In this document: in pieces, positions 62,074 to 64,000 of the stretch
Position numbering within the stretch: the stretch's first letter is position 1
Layout: every line of letters begins with the position of its first letter
DNA from: Streptomyces diacarni
GTDB taxonomy: Bacteria; Actinomycetota; Actinomycetes; Streptomycetales; Streptomycetaceae
Length of the DNA stretch: 64,000 nt
NCBI RefSeq assembly: GCF_003323715.1
Contig: NZ_QOIN01000024.1
Coordinates: 62,001 to 126,000, forward strand
Direction: 5' to 3'
Translations under genes and position numbers: made by a program
The notes under the pieces: model-generated
Seen by the model: the letters and a program-made list of their open reading frames with translations, nothing else
Told to the model about the DNA's origin: nothing
Databases searched by the model: none

Positions 62074-62979
62074 TCAGGAGCCCGTGGATGCGGCCGAGTC
62101 CTCCTGGGCCCCGATGACGGACTGCACCGCTGAGATCCGCGTATACACGCCTGGGCGCCCCTGCTGCCCGCAGCCGATGCCCCAGGAAACCAGTCCCACG
62201 AGCTTGCCCTGGGCGACCAGCGGGCCGCCGCTGTCCCCCTGGCAGGCGTCCTTGCCTCCCTGCTTGAGACCGGCGCACAGCATGGTGCCGCGGTCGTACG
62301 TACCCTCGGCCGACCCCGGATACGCACGCTCACAGTCCGCGTCCGGCAGCACATTGACCCCCGCCGCGTGCAGGGTGTCCGCGTAGTCCCCGCGCCCTGT
62401 GGTGTCGCCCCAGCCGTAGACGGTGGCCGCCGTGCCCGCCTGGTACGCGGAATCACCCTTCCGCGCCATCGGGAGGACGGCGTTCCGCGGCAGCGCGGAA
62501 GCCAGCCGCAGGACCGCGATGTCCCCCTTGTTGGTCTTGGGGTCGTACTCCGGGTTGACCTTCCAGGACTCGACGGCGATCTCCTTGCCCGTCGTCTGCG
62601 TGAGATCCCCTCGCCCTGTGATGACCCGCAGGTCGTCGACCTGCGACGGATCGGCACCCAGCACCTCGCGGCTGACGCAGTGCGCCGCCGTGACAGCCGT
62701 ACGGGGGCCTACCACCGCACTGCCGCAGAACTGCCCCGAACGCTCCGGCCCGAACCGCGAGCGACTGGAGAGCGCCGCCACCCACGGATGACTCTCGGCA
62801 CTCACCGGTCTTCCGCCGATCACGGCACGGTCGCCCGGGTCCTGGCCGTGCGCCGCGGCGGGTGAGGCCGCAGGGGCGAGGAGCACCGCTATGAGCGCCA
62901 CCCCCAGGACGAAAAGACGACTTCCCGGGCTCCCGGGAGTGCGGACAGCGCGTGTTCGCTTACAGCGCATCCCTCGCAT
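62074..62979 (-). CDS. Secreted trypsin-like serine protease (S1)
   Basis: 301 residues. Signal peptide with basic start (RGMRCKRTRAVR) and hydrophobic LFVLGVALIAVLLAPAASPA, cleaved near AAAHG. The mature chain starts around VIGGRPVSAESHPWVAALSS, like IIGG of trypsins. Catalytic triad: TAVTAAHCVS (His), NKGDIAVLRLA (Asp) and KDACQGDSGGPLVAQGK (Ser). Six cysteines would form trypsin-like disulfides. Asp six residues before the Ser (DACQGDSGG) predicts cleavage after Arg/Lys. The ATG at 62979 has AGGAGG 7 bases upstream. Conserved beside hrdB in streptomycetes. Confidence 0.92.
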   Translation of the reverse strand: MRGMRCKRTRAVRTPGSPGSRLFVLGVALIAVLLAPAASPAAAHGQDPGDRAVIGGRPVSAESHPWVAALSSRSRFGPERSGQFCGSAVVGPRTAVTAAHCVSREVLGADPSQVDDLRVITGRGDLTQTTGKEIAVESWKVNPEYDPKTNKGDIAVLRLASALPRNAVLPMARKGDSAYQAGTAATVYGWGDTTGRGDYADTLHAAGVNVLPDADCERAYPGSAEGTYDRGTMLCAGLKQGGKDACQGDSGGPLVAQGKLVGLVSWGIGCGQQGRPGVYTRISAVQSVIGAQEDSAASTGS

Positions 62980-63428
62980 GAACCGACCTCCTGCACCGTG
63001 CGGAACTACCTGACTACCCAGGGTGTTCCTGTCGCACGCCGCGCGCATCCCGAGACGACCATGACGAGCGCCTGACACTCGTATGCACGTACGGGCACCG
63101 GAAAACGGCGCGACCCCACGGCGGAGGCCAGGCCGGGCACACCGCGCCTCGGGGCCGATGGCCACACGGCTGAAAGGCCGGTCGACCACACGGCGGCCGA
63201 CGCGCACGGCGAAAGGCCGGTCAACCACACGGCGAAGGCCTGATGACCACGCAGCGAAGGCCGGCGGTCACACGCCGAAGGCCGGTGGACGCCGCCGTCA
63301 GCGGGCCCACCGGCCTTCGTGTCACCTCTTGTGCCCTTCTCCCGCAGGCCCTCCCCCTCGGGCGACGAACCACCCGGGGAACCACTCGGAAGCACCCCCG
63401 GGAACCGCCCGGTTGGAGGCTCGGAAGC
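62980..63428. repeat. Degenerate repeats and terminator between the protease gene and hrdB
   Basis: From about 63160 to 63300 the motif GAAGGCCGGTSRNCACACGGC recurs four to five times at irregular spacing. The last copy is one arm of a strong hairpin: CGAAGGCCGGTGG (63276-63288) pairs with CCACCGGCCTTCG (63307-63319). On the minus strand this follows the hrdB stop and is its terminator; the repeats look like duplicated copies of that arm. Confidence 0.65.
63276..63319 (-). terminator. hrdB terminator hairpin
   Basis: Perfect 13-base stem with an 18-base loop, 110 bases downstream of the hrdB stop codon. Confidence 0.7.
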
Positions 63429-64000
63429 TCAGTCGAGGTAGTCGCGCAGCACCTGGGAACGCGAGGGGTGCCGCAGCTTGGACATCGTCTTCGACTCGAT
63501 CTGCCGGATACGCTCACGCGTCACGCCGTAGACCTTGCCGATCTCGTCGAGCGTCTTGGGCTGGCCATCGGTCAGACCGAAGCGCATGGAGACGACACCC
63601 GCCTCACGCTCGCTGAGGGTATCGAGCACCGAGTGCAGCTGCTCCTGCAGAAGCGTGAAGCTGACCGCGTCAGCGGGAACGACCGCCTCGGAGTCCTCGA
63701 TCAGGTCACCGAACTCGCTGTCGCCGTCCTCGCCCAGCGGGGTGTGCAGCGAGATCGGCTCCCGGCCGTACTTCTGGACCTCGACGACCTTCTCGGGCGT
63801 CATGTCCAGCTCCTTGGCCAGCTCCTCCGGCGTGGGCTCGCGACCCAGGTCCTGGAGCATCTGGCGCTGCACACGGGCCAGCTTGTTGATGACCTCGACC
63901 ATGTGCACCGGGATACGGATGGTGCGGGCCTGGTCGGCCATGGCGCGGGTGATGGCCTGCCTGATCCACCACGTCGCGTAGGTCGAGAACTTGTAGCCCT
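63429..64000 (-). CDS. hrdB: Principal sigma factor HrdB (C-terminal part, runs off the right edge)
   Basis: The last 190 residues of a sigma-70 group 1 factor. Visible: the end of region 2.4 ([20 protein letters not shown]), region 3.0-3.1 ([20 protein letters not shown] and [20 protein letters not shown]), region 4.1 ([20 protein letters not shown]) and region 4.2 helix-turn-helix ([20 protein letters not shown] followed by [20 protein letters not shown]). It directs transcription of housekeeping genes by reading -35 and -10 elements such as those at 1110-1138. The N-terminal regions lie beyond position 64000. Confidence 0.95.
   Translation of the reverse strand, partial: GYKFSTYATWWIRQAITRAMADQARTIRIPVHMVEVINKLARVQRQMLQDLGREPTPEELAKELDMTPEKVVEVQKYGREPISLHTPLGEDGDSEFGDLIEDSEAVVPADAVSFTLLQEQLHSVLDTLSEREAGVVSMRFGLTDGQPKTLDEIGKVYGVTRERIRQIESKTMSKLRHPSRSQVLRDYLD

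Noticed and set aside
63160..63300. Possible CRISPR array
   Set aside because: Units are imperfect, spacing is irregular, and no cas genes are present; they look like copies of a terminator arm.
1..64000. tRNA or rRNA genes
   Set aside because: No cloverleaf-like or ribosomal sequence was recognised in any intergenic stretch; a tRNA-scan would be needed to be certain.

Overview
The window is high-GC actinobacterial chromosome, almost certainly from a Streptomyces or close relative. Signs are strong G/C third-position bias, frequent GTG/TTG starts, 4-nt start/stop overlaps, and Streptomyces-type genes: CutRS, SepH, a PatA-type protein acetyltransferase, ParC/ParE, HrdB, and many small actinobacterial DUF proteins. 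No rRNA, tRNA or CRISPR array was seen.

Layout. (1) 1-7.99 kb is an accessory, eroded region. It holds a frame-broken acyl-CoA carboxylase beta-subunit relic, a DHA2-type drug exporter behind a near-consensus promoter, and a HelR-type RNA polymerase-rescue ATPase bracketed by inverted remnants of IS1380-family transposases. It also holds an orphan LuxR-type regulator, a broken IS5-family transposase, and a Fic/Doc toxin with a ribbon-helix-helix antitoxin and its palindromic operator. (2) 8-25 kb is a potassium block: a TRAM-type RNA methyltransferase, a KUP/KimA-like permease, two TrkA (RCK) subunits, DUF3159 and OB-fold genes, then kdpE, kdpD, an orphan ABC ATPase, kdpC, kdpB, kdpA and kdpF, all but the TrkA pair on the minus strand. 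An intact IS110-family element lies between kdpF and a 27-residue membrane micro-ORF that was probably the first gene of the operon. (3) 25-43 kb is housekeeping: DUF3710, dUTPase, thioesterase, small DUF proteins, CutRS, inositol monophosphatase-family enzyme, coproporphyrin ferrochelatase, sugar-lactone oxidase, SepH, sulfurtransferase, VOC protein, thymidine kinase, a phosphodiesterase-type phosphatase and DUF5998. (4) 43-64 kb carries PatA, HPr, an M23 peptidase under a c-di-AMP (ydaO-type) riboswitch, an M16 protease pair, parC, a CobW-type GTPase, a sucrase/ferredoxin-like protein, an orphan DcuS/CitA-type kinase, a DUF485-acetate permease fusion remnant, parE, DUF7455, a secreted trypsin-like protease, and the 3' part of hrdB running off the right edge.

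How the genes fit together. The potassium block pairs a constitutive-type system (permease plus TrkA subunits) with the inducible Kdp pump and its KdpDE sensor. The c-di-AMP riboswitch at 47.6 kb points to the same second messenger that controls potassium uptake and wall hydrolysis in Gram-positive bacteria. ParC and ParE, the two halves of topoisomerase IV, sit 5.4 kb apart in convergent orientation.

The most unusual items are the helR locus framed by inverted IS1380 relics, the IS110 insertion that splits the kdp operon leader (with a candidate bridge-RNA region), the in-frame DUF485/ActP deletion fusion next to an orphan kinase, a Fic toxin whose motif reads GNER, and an ABC ATPase with no permease inside the kdp cluster. 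All identifications are by reading motifs and recalled family sequences; no database search was run.
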